From positions 1 to 64,000 of the forward strand of contig DASUWA010000019.1 in the NCBI GenBank assembly GCA_036378675.1: a stretch of 64,000 nt of DNA. Direction: 5' to 3'. A program made the position numbers and the translations under genes. This DNA is from Acidimicrobiales bacterium (GTDB lineage: Bacteria > Actinomycetota > Acidimicrobiia > Acidimicrobiales > Palsa-688). Below are positions 35,767-44,322 of this stretch, one piece after another (positions within the stretch are counted from its first letter, which is position 1; each line of letters opens with the position of its first letter). The notes beneath the pieces were generated by a model. That model searched no databases, was not told the origin of the DNA, and saw only the letters and a program-made list of their open reading frames with translations.

Positions 35767-36566
35767 CTGCCGATACCAGCCAGGTGTCCGGATCCAGAAG
35801 CCCCCGCCAGCCGGGCGGCCTGGACGACCGGGCGAACGTCGTGAACCCGCACCACGTCGACGCCGCGTGTCATCGCCCACACCGTCGTCGCCACAGACGC
35901 CTCCACCCGATCGGTCGGGAGTGCCGGCGTCCCGTCGCTCGCAGGGGCGACCGTCCCCAGGAAAGACTTGCGGCTCGTGCCGACGAGCACCGGCCATCCT
36001 GACGCCACGAACCGGTCGATGTTGCGCAGAAGCAGGAGGTTGTGGAGTCCGGTCTTGCCGAAGCCGATGCCCGGATCGATCCAGACCCGTTCGACACCAC
36101 CGGCTCGTGCCTTTTCGGCTTTCGCCAGGAGGTACTCGAGCACCTCGGAAACTACGTCGTCGTAGACCGCGTGCTGTTGCATGACCGAAGGGTCGGCTGG
36201 CATGTGCATGGCGACCCAGCCGGCGCCGGTCTCGGCGGCAACCTCCCAGAGGGAAGCCGAAACGTCGTTGACGATCGAAGCCCCAGCCCCGACGGCCGCT
36301 TGGGCGACCGCCGCCTTGCGGGTGTCGATCGACACGGTCACCTCGCCGGCGAGTGCCTCCACCACCGGGAGGACCCGCCGCAGCTCCTCTTCGACCGCAA
36401 CCGGCTGCGCCCCGGGGCGGGTCGACTCGCCTCCGACATCGACGATGTCGGCTCCCTCGGCTACGAGTTGCAGTCCATGGGAGATGGCCGCCGCCGGATC
36501 CAGCCATTTCCCGCCGTCGGAAAAAGAATCGGGGGTGACGTTGAGCACCCCCATCACCGCGGTCAC
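35763..36566 (-). CDS. folP: Dihydropteroate synthase
   Basis: This 267-residue TIM barrel condenses the pterin diphosphate with para-aminobenzoate. Motifs are LNVTPDSFSDGG near residue 8, GGESTRPGA near 45, DPGIGFGKTGLHNL near 164 and GTSRKSFLG near 195. It is the sulfonamide target enzyme family. It lies 22 bp downstream of folE and is coupled to the pseudophosphatase gene. Confidence 0.96.
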   Translation of the reverse strand: MTAVMGVLNVTPDSFSDGGKWLDPAAAISHGLQLVAEGADIVDVGGESTRPGAQPVAVEEELRRVLPVVEALAGEVTVSIDTRKAAVAQAAVGAGASIVNDVSASLWEVAAETGAGWVAMHMPADPSVMQQHAVYDDVVSEVLEYLLAKAEKARAGGVERVWIDPGIGFGKTGLHNLLLLRNIDRFVASGWPVLVGTSRKSFLGTVAPASDGTPALPTDRVEASVATTVWAMTRGVDVVRVHDVRPVVQAARLAGASGSGHLAGIGR

Positions 36567-36588
36567 GTCGTCAGCGTACAGGCGGGGA

Positions 36589-37218
36589 TCAGCGCCCCCC
36601 GTGCCCGCCGTGAATGAAGCTCATCGCTTCACTCCTCGCCGCCACGCTTTTGCGCATAAGGCCGCGCACGGCTGACGTAACGGTCAGAGCTCCCGGCTTT
36701 TTCACGCCGCGCATGGACATGCACAGGTGCTCGGCCTCGACGACAACCAGAACCCCGCGGGGTGCCAGCACCTGCTCCAGGCAATCCGCGACCTGGCTGG
36801 TGAGGCGCTCCTGCACCTGAGGCCGCTTCGAGAAACCGTCGACCAGACGGGCGAGCTTCGACAGCCCGGTTATCCGCCCGTCCTCGTTCGGTATGTAAGC
36901 GACGTGTGCACTGCCGAACCACGGGACCAGGTGGTGCTCGCACACGCTGTAGATGGGGATGTCCTTGACCATGACCATCTCGTCGTGGTCGGCCTCGAAT
37001 ACGACAGACAGATGGTCGCCGGGATCTTCTCGCAGGCCGGAGAAGATCTCCTCGTACATGCGGGCGACCCTGTTCGGGGTGGCGACCAGCCCGTCACGGT
37101 CGGGGTCCTCGCCGATTGCCAGCAGGATCTCACGAACCGCTCTCTCGAGTCGCGGGATGTCCACAGTGGACTTGGCGACGGCAAGGTCGCGATCGTCGAT
37201 GCGGCGCAGCTCGCTCAT
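36589..37218 (-). CDS. folE: GTP cyclohydrolase I, type IA
   Basis: This 209-residue enzyme opens GTP to start folate synthesis. The zinc-binding [10 protein letters not shown] lies near residue 100, with [22 protein letters not shown] near 125 and [18 protein letters not shown] near 170. The ATG at 37218 overlaps the ftsH stop by four bases; the long open frame upstream belongs to ftsH antisense reading. Together with folP, folB and folK it makes a nearly complete pterin branch. Confidence 0.96.
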   Translation of the reverse strand: MSELRRIDDRDLAVAKSTVDIPRLERAVREILLAIGEDPDRDGLVATPNRVARMYEEIFSGLREDPGDHLSVVFEADHDEMVMVKDIPIYSVCEHHLVPWFGSAHVAYIPNEDGRITGLSKLARLVDGFSKRPQVQERLTSQVADCLEQVLAPRGVLVVVEAEHLCMSMRGVKKPGALTVTSAVRGLMRKSVAARSEAMSFIHGGHGGR

Positions 37219-39344
37219 TGCTGAGTGCCCGGCTTGGGTCGGGGCCGCGGTCTGGCCGTCGACGCGGCGCCCGAGTCGTCGCCACCGGACTTGGCCTGCT
37301 GGCGACGCTGAGCCGGAAGGGCGGTGGACTTGTCCGACCGTGCCTGTGATCGTGTCGCTGCTCCGACTGGCGCCCGGCCAGGTGCGGTCAAGGGCCTCCG
37401 GCGGCGCCCAGGCGACGCTCCCTCTGCCTCCGGCGCAGGTTCGGCCTTCGCTGGGATCGGGGTGCCGGCCGCTCCCCGGCCACTGCGGCGCTTCCCGCCG
37501 GCATCCGCCGCTGCAGGCCGCTTCGCCGCTTCGTGCGGAGGCCAACCAGCCAGCGGTCCGAGGATCGCCTCGAGGTCCATCGAGTCGAGGGTTTCCTTTT
37601 CGACAAGCTCCCGAGCCATCCGGTCCAGCGTGGCCCGGTGGTGAGTAAGAACGGCACCCGCCCGGGAGTGCGCCTCTTCGATCAGGCCTCTCACCGCGCG
37701 GTCGATCCTGGCGGCGACCTCTTCGGAGTAGTTCGCCTGGTGGCCGAACTCGCGCCCGAGGAAGACCTCTCCTTCACGCTGCCCGAGCTGCTGCGGCCCG
37801 AGCTCGTCGCTCATGCCGTACTCGGTGACCATCGCGCGGGCGATCCGGGTCACCTTCTCGATGTCGTTCTCGGCGCCCGTGGTCGGCTCGTCGAACACCA
37901 GCTCCTCGGCGGTCCGGCCGCCGAGCGCCATCGCCATCATGTCGCGCAGCTGGCTCCGCGAATGGTTGTACCGGTCCTCGGGCAGGGTGAAGGTCAGCCC
38001 GAGGGATCGGCTCCTGGCGACGATCGACACCTTGTGGATCGGGTCCGCGTGGGTGAGGACGTGCCCGACGATGGCGTGCCCGGCCTCGTGGTAGGCGGTG
38101 ACCAGCTTGTCGTGGTCGCTCATCACCACCGTCTTGCGCTCAGGACCTGCGAGCACCCGGTCGATGGCTTCCTCGCACTCGCGCATCCCGATCTGGCGGA
38201 GGTTCCGCCGGGCGGCGAGGATCGCTGCCTCGTTCAGAAGGTTGGAGAGATCGGCACCGGTGAAGCCTGGGGTCCGCTTGGCGAGGACGTCCAGCTCCGC
38301 CGACTTCGAAAGCGGCTTCCCTCTGGCGTGAACGCTCAGAATCTGACGCCGGCCCGCCAGATCGGGCCGGTCGACGACGATCTGGCGGTCGAAACGACCC
38401 GGCCGCAGCAGCGCCGGATCGAGAATGTCCGGGCGGTTCGTCGCCGCGATCAGGATCACCCCGCCGCGAACGTCAAAGCCATCCATTTCGACGAGGAGCT
38501 GGTTGAGGGTCTGCTCGCGTTCGTCGTGGCCGCCCCCGAGTCCCGCTCCGCGGTGACGGCCGACCGCGTCGATCTCGTCCATGAACACGATCGCCGGCGC
38601 GTTCGCCTTCGCCTGCTCGAAGAGATCCCTGACCCGGCTGGCTCCGACCCCGACGAACATCTCCACGAAGTCCGAACCCGAGATCGAAAAGAACGGAACG
38701 CCCGCTTCGCCGGCCACCGCCCTCGCCAGCAGGGTCTTGCCCGTACCAGGAGGCCCGAACAACAGAACGCCCTTGGGAATCTTCGCCCCGAGCGCCTGGA
38801 AGCGGCCCGGAGCCTCCAGGAATTCCTTGATCTCCTGCAACTCGGCGACCGCCTCGTCCGCTCCCGCCACGTCTGCGAAGGTGACCTTCGGCTGGTCCTT
38901 ACCGGCGGTCTTCGCCCGGGACTTGCCGAACTGCATGACCCTCGAGCCGCCGCCTTGCATCGAGTTCACCGCGAACAGGAACAGGCCGACGATCAGGATG
39001 ATCGGCAGGTAGTTCTCGAGGAAGATCGTTATCCACGGGTTGGACTTCGAATGGGTGACCTTTACCGCGGCGCCGGAGGCGATGATCTTGTCGGTGAGCG
39101 GCTGGGTGAGCCGTTCCGGGTACTGCACGACGTAGGCGGTCCCGTCGCGCATCTTTCCGGTGATCGTGTCGGATCCGTCGTGGATGACTGCGGTGGCCAC
39201 CGTCTTGTTCGCGACCGCGTTGTCGTAGTCGCTCAGGCTCACGGTGGTCTGGCTTGGCCCGGAGCGCAGCGCGTCGAACAGCAGCAACGCGATAATCACC
39301 GCGATCAGCGCCCAAACGATCGGGCTGCGCAGGACCTTCTTCAT
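37215..39344 (-). CDS. ftsH: ATP-dependent zinc metalloprotease FtsH
   Basis: This 709-residue membrane protease has N-terminal helices at about residues 10-26 and 113-131 flanking a periplasmic domain, then an AAA module with Walker A GPPGTGKT near 199 and [16 protein letters not shown] near 308, and the zinc site HEAGH near 424. A basic, Pro/Ala/Gly-rich tail of about 90 residues follows the protease domain and is likely disordered. FtsH degrades misfolded and regulatory membrane proteins. The order tilS-hpt-ftsH-folE is common in actinobacteria. Confidence 0.96.
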   Translation of the reverse strand: MKKVLRSPIVWALIAVIIALLLFDALRSGPSQTTVSLSDYDNAVANKTVATAVIHDGSDTITGKMRDGTAYVVQYPERLTQPLTDKIIASGAAVKVTHSKSNPWITIFLENYLPIILIVGLFLFAVNSMQGGGSRVMQFGKSRAKTAGKDQPKVTFADVAGADEAVAELQEIKEFLEAPGRFQALGAKIPKGVLLFGPPGTGKTLLARAVAGEAGVPFFSISGSDFVEMFVGVGASRVRDLFEQAKANAPAIVFMDEIDAVGRHRGAGLGGGHDEREQTLNQLLVEMDGFDVRGGVILIAATNRPDILDPALLRPGRFDRQIVVDRPDLAGRRQILSVHARGKPLSKSAELDVLAKRTPGFTGADLSNLLNEAAILAARRNLRQIGMRECEEAIDRVLAGPERKTVVMSDHDKLVTAYHEAGHAIVGHVLTHADPIHKVSIVARSRSLGLTFTLPEDRYNHSRSQLRDMMAMALGGRTAEELVFDEPTTGAENDIEKVTRIARAMVTEYGMSDELGPQQLGQREGEVFLGREFGHQANYSEEVAARIDRAVRGLIEEAHSRAGAVLTHHRATLDRMARELVEKETLDSMDLEAILGPLAGWPPHEAAKRPAAADAGGKRRSGRGAAGTPIPAKAEPAPEAEGASPGRRRRPLTAPGRAPVGAATRSQARSDKSTALPAQRRQQAKSGGDDSGAASTARPRPRPKPGTQQ

Positions 39345-39394
39345 TGTTCAGAAAGGGTAGCTGGAGGTTTGTGCCCAGCGGCGGGCACAGATGC

Positions 39395-39952
39395 TTAATT
39401 CGCCGTAGTTTCGGCAGTCCCTCGGTAAGTGACCACGTATGGGAGGTTGCGGTAGCGCTCCGCCACGTCGAGCCCGTAACCGACCACGAACTCGGGCGGG
39501 ATGCGGAATCCCTCGTAGGCGAGATCCAGCTCGACCGACTGCAGCCCGTCTTTCACCAGGAGAGCGACCACCTCGAGCGATGCCGGGTGGCGAGCCCAGA
39601 GGTTGCGTCTCAGGTAGGAAAGGGTCAGCCCCGAATCGACGATGTCCTCCACTATCAGCACGTGCCTGCCGGTCAGGTCTATGTCCAGGTCCTTCACGAT
39701 GCGAACCACTCCGCTCGTGTGGGTCGAGCTGCCGTAAGAGGAAACGGCCATGAAGTCGAGCTCCACGGGGAGGCGGATCGCACGGGCCAGGTCGGACAAG
39801 AAAAGGCACGCCCCCTTGAGGACGCCGACCAGCAGGGGCGGCCGGTCCTGGTAGTCCGCCGTGATCTGCTCCCCCAATTCGGCAATCCGGGCCTGAAGCT
39901 TGTCCTCCGGTACAACAACCTCGCCGAGGACCGGGTCCTCCGTGAAGTCCAT
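39395..39952 (-). CDS. hpt: Hypoxanthine(-guanine) phosphoribosyltransferase
   Basis: This 185-residue purine salvage enzyme has the PRPP loop [14 protein letters not shown] near residue 99 and the flexible-loop [11 protein letters not shown] near 71. It makes IMP and GMP from the bases and PRPP. It lies between tilS and ftsH on the same strand, an order seen widely in bacteria. Nothing odd is noted. Confidence 0.95.
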   Translation of the reverse strand: MDFTEDPVLGEVVVPEDKLQARIAELGEQITADYQDRPPLLVGVLKGACLFLSDLARAIRLPVELDFMAVSSYGSSTHTSGVVRIVKDLDIDLTGRHVLIVEDIVDSGLTLSYLRRNLWARHPASLEVVALLVKDGLQSVELDLAYEGFRIPPEFVVGYGLDVAERYRNLPYVVTYRGTAETTAN

Positions 39953-39961
39953 AGGGCGACC

Positions 39962-40897
39962 CTACCGGGGCTTCGCCGGTGAACCGGATTCCACGGTCAA
40001 ACGCCCAGAGCTCCTCGAAACCCGCCGGGCGCCCGAGAGCTCGCATGCGGTGGCTGCACCGAGGACCACCTCGATCACCCGGGCCACCTCCGCAGAAGAC
40101 GGGGGGTGAGCTTCGTCGTCCCCACCCTGCTCGGGATCACGTAGCCACTTCCTCAGAGCCCGCCGGACGAGCGGGAGGGGCGCCTCCCGCAGGCCACGGG
40201 CATCGGTCGGGTCGAGCCTCGCTGAGAGTTGGTCGAGCAGGGTCGCTTCGTCGCGCAGCAGGTCGGCCTGGCGGGCGAGCACCGGGACGACGTCCCGCCC
40301 GGCGATGTCCGACAGCAGCGGGATCAGCTCGTGGCGTACCCGGTTCCGCAAAAAGCGCGGGTCGTCGTTGGTCGGGTCCTTCAGGACTGCCAGCCCTTCC
40401 TCCAAACAGAGGGCCTCGGTCTCGCTGCGGCGGAGACCCAGGAGCGGCCGGCTCGGATCGCGCTTGATTCCCGCGAGGCCGTCGAGGCCGGCGCCGCGAA
40501 GAAGGTTGAGCAGGACGGTCTCGGCCTGGTCGTCCATGGTGTGGCCCGTCATCACGGCCGGCGGGAGCACCGAATAGCGGGCGGCACGGGCGCGGGCCTC
40601 GAGGTCGGGCCCGGGATCCAGCCGGACCGCGAGAGATTCGAAACGGGCTTCGAACCGGGCGGCCGCCTTCGCCACCGTCTCCGCCTCGAGATCCGATCCC
40701 TCTCGCAGCCCGTGGTCGACGTGAAAGGCGGTGACGTTGAGTCCTGCGGTCGTCGCGAGTGCCAAAAGGGCGAACGAGTCCGCGCCGCCCGAAACAGCGA
40801 CGTTTACCGCAGCGCCCGGCAGGGGGAAGTCGCAGCGGTCGAGCAGAGCCTCCATGAGGCGCATCGATCGCGGCCCAGCCGACCTTCTCGTGGTCAC
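39962..40897 (-). CDS. tilS: tRNA(Ile)-lysidine synthase
   Basis: This 311-residue N-type ATP pyrophosphatase modifies C34 of tRNA-Ile(CAU) so that it reads AUA. The P-loop VSGGADSFAL lies near residue 35, HVDHGLREGSD near 58 and TGHTMDDQAETVL near 118. The GTG at 40897 overlaps the preceding stop in GTGA; an ATG at 40864 is an alternative that shortens it by 11. The C-terminal substrate-binding domain of the E. coli enzyme is reduced, as in many actinobacteria. Confidence 0.93.
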   Translation of the reverse strand: MTTRRSAGPRSMRLMEALLDRCDFPLPGAAVNVAVSGGADSFALLALATTAGLNVTAFHVDHGLREGSDLEAETVAKAAARFEARFESLAVRLDPGPDLEARARAARYSVLPPAVMTGHTMDDQAETVLLNLLRGAGLDGLAGIKRDPSRPLLGLRRSETEALCLEEGLAVLKDPTNDDPRFLRNRVRHELIPLLSDIAGRDVVPVLARQADLLRDEATLLDQLSARLDPTDARGLREAPLPLVRRALRKWLRDPEQGGDDEAHPPSSAEVARVIEVVLGAATACELSGARRVSRSSGRLTVESGSPAKPR

Positions 40898-41982
40898 CCC
40901 AGGGCCAGGGGTGGGGCCGCCGTCGCTCGGTCGATCCACGTCTGCGGATTGCGGATCTCTGGCCAGGAAGGCAGCCATCCCGGACCTTCCCAGACCTTGG
41001 ACAACAGGCTCTTCCCACCGGCGCCCTCGACGGCTTCGATGAACCGTTCTCCCTGCTCGTACTGGCGAAGCTTGGCGTCGAGGCCGATGAGGACGCTCAG
41101 TGCCTTGGCGAACCCGCGCTGCTGTCGCCTCTGCCGGAGGACCGAGCTGAACCGCTTGGCGCTGGGGATCCGATCGGTGCCGGCCCGATCCATGGTGATG
41201 TCGCCGTGGCCTTCGAGCAGGCTCATCATCCCCCCGATCTCCTGGATCGCCTCGTACTGCTCCGGGGAGGCGATGAGGGTGACCAGGCCGCCCTCGTCGA
41301 GCGGGTTGTTGCCAGAGCGGACCGCTGCTGCGGTCCGCCTGAGGGCCTCGAGGAGCTGCTTCGGATCGGGATCGATGGCGGAAAGCGTCCGCTCCACGAG
41401 CGAGAGGAAGTGGCCTCGCATCCAGGGAACGCCGGTGAACTGTGCGCGGTGGGTGACCTCGTGCAGCGCCAGCCACAGTCTGAACTCTCGCGGAGGGAAG
41501 CCGTACTTCCTTTCCAGCGAGACGATGTTCGGGCCCACGTAATAGACCATGTCCTGGTCCTCGGGCCGCTCCTCCTCGATCAGGAGCTGGTCGTACTGGC
41601 CGAGAACCCGGGTGGACATCCATCCGAGGACCAGGCCGACCTCTCCTCCGCTCATAACTCGAGAAAGTTGCGTGAACGCGGACCCGACCTTGTGGGTTCG
41701 TTCGAGGCGTTCGCCGAGCTTGTCGGTCACCGGCCGGAGGAGCCGCTGGAACGACGCGACGTTCGCCTCGACCCACTCGGGGCGGTCGACGACGCGGGCG
41801 CGCGCGGCGCCGGCCAACGACCGCAGACCGGTCTCGGCGGTCACCAGCTCCTCCGCCTGGGCGGTCAGCTCGGCAAAGTCGGCCTCGAGAACCCGCCGCT
41901 CGTACCGAGAGAGCTGCGGCTGGCGGCTGGCGACCTTACGGGCGACCTGGGACGCCGTGTCCCACGAGATCACTTCAGCCAT
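40894..41982 (-). CDS. Zinc-dependent metalloprotease (DUF2342/F420-biosynthesis-associated family)
   Basis: This 362-residue protein has the zinc motif HEVTH in LWLALHEVTHRAQF near residue 174 and a downstream Glu in GGMMSLLEGHGD near 250. It matches the actinobacterial family often labelled 'coenzyme F420 biosynthesis-associated protein', whose function is unproven. The gene is a constant neighbour of tilS in actinobacteria and is coupled to it here. An F420-dependent Ddn-like reductase elsewhere in the window agrees with an F420-using host. Confidence 0.88.
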   Translation of the reverse strand: MAEVISWDTASQVARKVASRQPQLSRYERRVLEADFAELTAQAEELVTAETGLRSLAGAARARVVDRPEWVEANVASFQRLLRPVTDKLGERLERTHKVGSAFTQLSRVMSGGEVGLVLGWMSTRVLGQYDQLLIEEERPEDQDMVYYVGPNIVSLERKYGFPPREFRLWLALHEVTHRAQFTGVPWMRGHFLSLVERTLSAIDPDPKQLLEALRRTAAAVRSGNNPLDEGGLVTLIASPEQYEAIQEIGGMMSLLEGHGDITMDRAGTDRIPSAKRFSSVLRQRRQQRGFAKALSVLIGLDAKLRQYEQGERFIEAVEGAGGKSLLSKVWEGPGWLPSWPEIRNPQTWIDRATAAPPLALG

Positions 41983-42083
41983 GCGACCGCTTTCTCACAA
42001 CGTCGCGCATGCTACCGGTAACGCTGCGATGTCTCGCGCGGGGCGCGCGCCTGTAGGGGCGCCAAAAAAGGGGCCCGCCGGTG

Positions 42084-42272
42084 TTAGGCGATCTTTTTGC
42101 CGCGGGTCCTGGGTACCGCCATCGGCTCGTGGAGGTAGCAGTACTTCCCGTTGTTGTACATCGACAGCTTGGTGCTACAACCGGGCTCGCGACAGGTTCG
42201 GCCCTTCCCGAACGACTTCGACGGCCGCTCACTGCCACTCAAGGTGTGCCCTGCAAGGGTGCGCTCGCTCAT
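42084..42272 (-). CDS. Small zinc-ribbon-like protein
   Basis: This 62-residue protein starts MSERTLAGHTLSG and carries CREPGCSTKL followed by YCYLHEP, a C-x4-C-x11-C-x2-H pattern that could bind zinc. The ATG at 42272 is supported by AAGGGG seven bases upstream. The tail is basic (RTRGKK). Small size and basic charge suggest a nucleic-acid or protein adaptor. It lies downstream of the redox sigma/anti-sigma pair on the same strand. I do not recognise the family. Confidence 0.75.
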   Translation of the reverse strand: MSERTLAGHTLSGSERPSKSFGKGRTCREPGCSTKLSMYNNGKYCYLHEPMAVPRTRGKKIA

Positions 42273-42319
42273 TTCAATCCCCTTAAACACTCAGCGGCCG
42301 ACGGTGATTCCGTGCCTCT

Positions 42320-42613
42320 CTATACGAAGTCCGGGCGGGACTTGGATGCCTTCTCGATGCTCTCGGCGATCCGCTGGCGCAGGCTGTCGGGCACTTGATC
42401 CCGGCAACTTCGTGCAATGACAACCTTCAGCTCCGCCTCGAAATCGAACGCTCTCAGGCAGGGCGCGCAGTGATCCAGGTGCTCCTGTATGGCCTGCCGT
42501 CGGTCGGCGGTGAGCTCCCCGTCTAGGTAGTGATACAGGGTGTGCAGCGCGTCAGCGCAATCCCCACCACCCATGAGGTCGTCGACGCTCGGTTCCCGTG
42601 CCTTACCTTCCAT
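42320..42613 (-). CDS. rsrA: Redox-sensing anti-sigma factor (RsrA-like, zinc ZAS family)
   Basis: This 97-residue protein has the ZAS motif H-x3-C-x2-C in HLDHCAPC near residue 47, an upstream DCADALHTLYHYLDGEL and a downstream RSCRDQVPDSLRQRI. In RsrA, oxidation forms a disulfide, zinc is lost and the sigma factor is released. The ATG at 42613 lies 7 bp after the sigma gene, so both are co-transcribed. This is a thiol-oxidative stress switch. Confidence 0.92.
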   Translation of the reverse strand: MEGKAREPSVDDLMGGGDCADALHTLYHYLDGELTADRRQAIQEHLDHCAPCLRAFDFEAELKVVIARSCRDQVPDSLRQRIAESIEKASKSRPDFV

Positions 42614-42620
42614 CCGACTC

Positions 42621-43202
42621 TCAACTCGTGCTCTCCGCGGTCTGATCGACCAGGCCGCGCTCCTTACCAAAATCGAGCAACGTCTTTTGAAGCGCCTTTC
42701 TTCCACGATGAAGTCGGCTCATCACGGTTCCGATCGGAACGTCGAGGATGTCGGCGATCTCCTTGTACGAGAAACCTTCGACGTCGGCCAGTAAAACGGC
42801 CATTCGGAACTGCTCCGGTAGCGCTTCGACCGCGTCCTTCACGTCCCCCTCGGTGAAGTGCTCCAGCACCTGCTCCTCGGCGCTTCGCCCGGCGTTAGCC
42901 GCCTCGAGCCCGCCCAGCCGGCGGTACAGGTAGAGGTCCTCGACCTCGTCGAGATCGGTCTGCTCGGGACGCCGGCGGCGGGCACGGTAGGAGTTGATGT
43001 AGGTGTTGGTGAGGATTCGGTACAACCAGGCCTTCAGGTTGGTCCCCTCCTTGAAGGTGCCGAACGCCCGGTAGGCCTTCAAATAGGTCTCCTGGACCAG
43101 GTCCTCTGCGTCCGCGGGGTTGCGCGTCATACGAAGGGCGGCGCTGTAGAGCGACCCCATGTACTGCATGGCTTGTTCGGCGAACTGGGCCTGATCGGCC
43201 AT
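42621..43202 (-). CDS. sigR: ECF sigma factor, SigR/SigH redox-stress type
   Basis: This 193-residue ECF factor has region 2 in [26 protein letters not shown] and [18 protein letters not shown], and region 4 in [28 protein letters not shown]. It is followed by a matching ZAS anti-sigma gene, as for SigR/RsrA of Streptomyces and SigH/RshA of mycobacteria. The gene is divergent from gpsA with a 119-bp gap. I did not find a clear SigR-type promoter in that gap by eye. Confidence 0.93.
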   Translation of the reverse strand: MADQAQFAEQAMQYMGSLYSAALRMTRNPADAEDLVQETYLKAYRAFGTFKEGTNLKAWLYRILTNTYINSYRARRRRPEQTDLDEVEDLYLYRRLGGLEAANAGRSAEEQVLEHFTEGDVKDAVEALPEQFRMAVLLADVEGFSYKEIADILDVPIGTVMSRLHRGRKALQKTLLDFGKERGLVDQTAESTS

Positions 43203-43321
43203 GCGGCAACCCTACCCGGCCGGTGTGACGGCGCCCGGCGATATAGCCGGGCGCGACGGGATAAGTCGGTCGGGCGGGATCCGAGCGACGACCGTTCTTT
43301 TTTTCCGTATGTTCTTGGGCT

Positions 43322-44311
43322 GTGAACGTGACTGTTCTGGGGGCGGGATCGTGGGGAACGACGGTCGCGAGCCTTACAACGGCTCTCAACTCCACGGTCC
43401 TCTGGGCGCGCAATCCCGAGGTGGCCGGCGAAGTGAACCAGGAGCACACCAATGCCACCTACCTGCCCGGGGTAACGCTACCAAGGCGGCTGCGTGCCAC
43501 TGCGGACCTCGAAGAGGCCGCCCGGTTCGCCGACGTCCTGATCGTCGGGGTCCCCTCGAAGGGCTTCCGGGCCACGGTCGAGGAGTCTCGGAAGTGGGTG
43601 CGGCCGTGGATACCGGTGGTCAGCCTCACCAAGGGCTTCGAGGTCGGGAGCCTGCTGAGGATGACCCAGATCATCGAGGAGCAGCTCCCCGGCCATCCCG
43701 CCGCGGCGTTGAGCGGGCCGAACCTGGCCCGCGAGATCATGGCCGGCCAAGCGGCGGCGAGCGTGGTCGCGACCGACGACCTGGGCGTGGCGGCCGGGCT
43801 GCAAGGCCTGCTCCGACACAAGCTGTTCCGGGTCTACCGCAACCACGACGTGATCGGTGCCGAGGTCGGCGGGGCGTTGAAGAACGTGATCGCCATCGCC
43901 TCCGGCATCGGCGAAGGACTCGGGGTAGGCGACAACACCAGGGCGGCGGTGATGACCCGGGGCCTCGCCGAGTTGATGAGGCTGGGCGTGGCGATGGGCG
44001 CGGAGTCCCAGACCCTCGCCGGGCTCGCCGGGATGGGGGACTTGGTGGCGACGTGCATGAGTCCGTTTTCGAGGAACCGGACGGTGGGCGAGCTGCTCGG
44101 CCGGGGCAAGCCACTCGACCAGATCCTCGCCGAGATGCACATGGTCGCCGAGGGGGTCGGAACCGCCAAGACCGCGCTGTCCCTCGCCGAGATGTACGGC
44201 GTGGAGCTGCCGATATGCGAGGAGATCCACAAGGTGGTGCTGGGCCAGCAGCGCCCGGTGGACGCCTACCGGGGTTTGAGAGCGGCGGGGCACGAGGCCG
44301 ACCCCGGATAG
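43322..44311 (+). CDS. gpsA: Glycerol-3-phosphate dehydrogenase [NAD(P)+]
   Basis: This 329-residue enzyme makes sn-glycerol-3-phosphate for phospholipids. The Rossmann GAGSWGTTVA is at residues 7-16, SLTKGFE near 101, LSGPNLAREI near 130 and the catalytic LKNVIAIASGIGEGL near 183. It starts at a GTG. No plsY or cmk gene is adjacent. It is convergent with the BluB-CobT gene, separated by 11 bp. Confidence 0.96.
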   Translation: MNVTVLGAGSWGTTVASLTTALNSTVLWARNPEVAGEVNQEHTNATYLPGVTLPRRLRATADLEEAARFADVLIVGVPSKGFRATVEESRKWVRPWIPVVSLTKGFEVGSLLRMTQIIEEQLPGHPAAALSGPNLAREIMAGQAAASVVATDDLGVAAGLQGLLRHKLFRVYRNHDVIGAEVGGALKNVIAIASGIGEGLGVGDNTRAAVMTRGLAELMRLGVAMGAESQTLAGLAGMGDLVATCMSPFSRNRTVGELLGRGKPLDQILAEMHMVAEGVGTAKTALSLAEMYGVELPICEEIHKVVLGQQRPVDAYRGLRAAGHEADPG

Positions 44312-44322
44312 CTCCTGCCGTG

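Noticed and set aside
43203..43321. SigR-type autoregulatory promoter (GGAAT-N18-GTT)
   Set aside because: No convincing match in the expected orientation and spacing.
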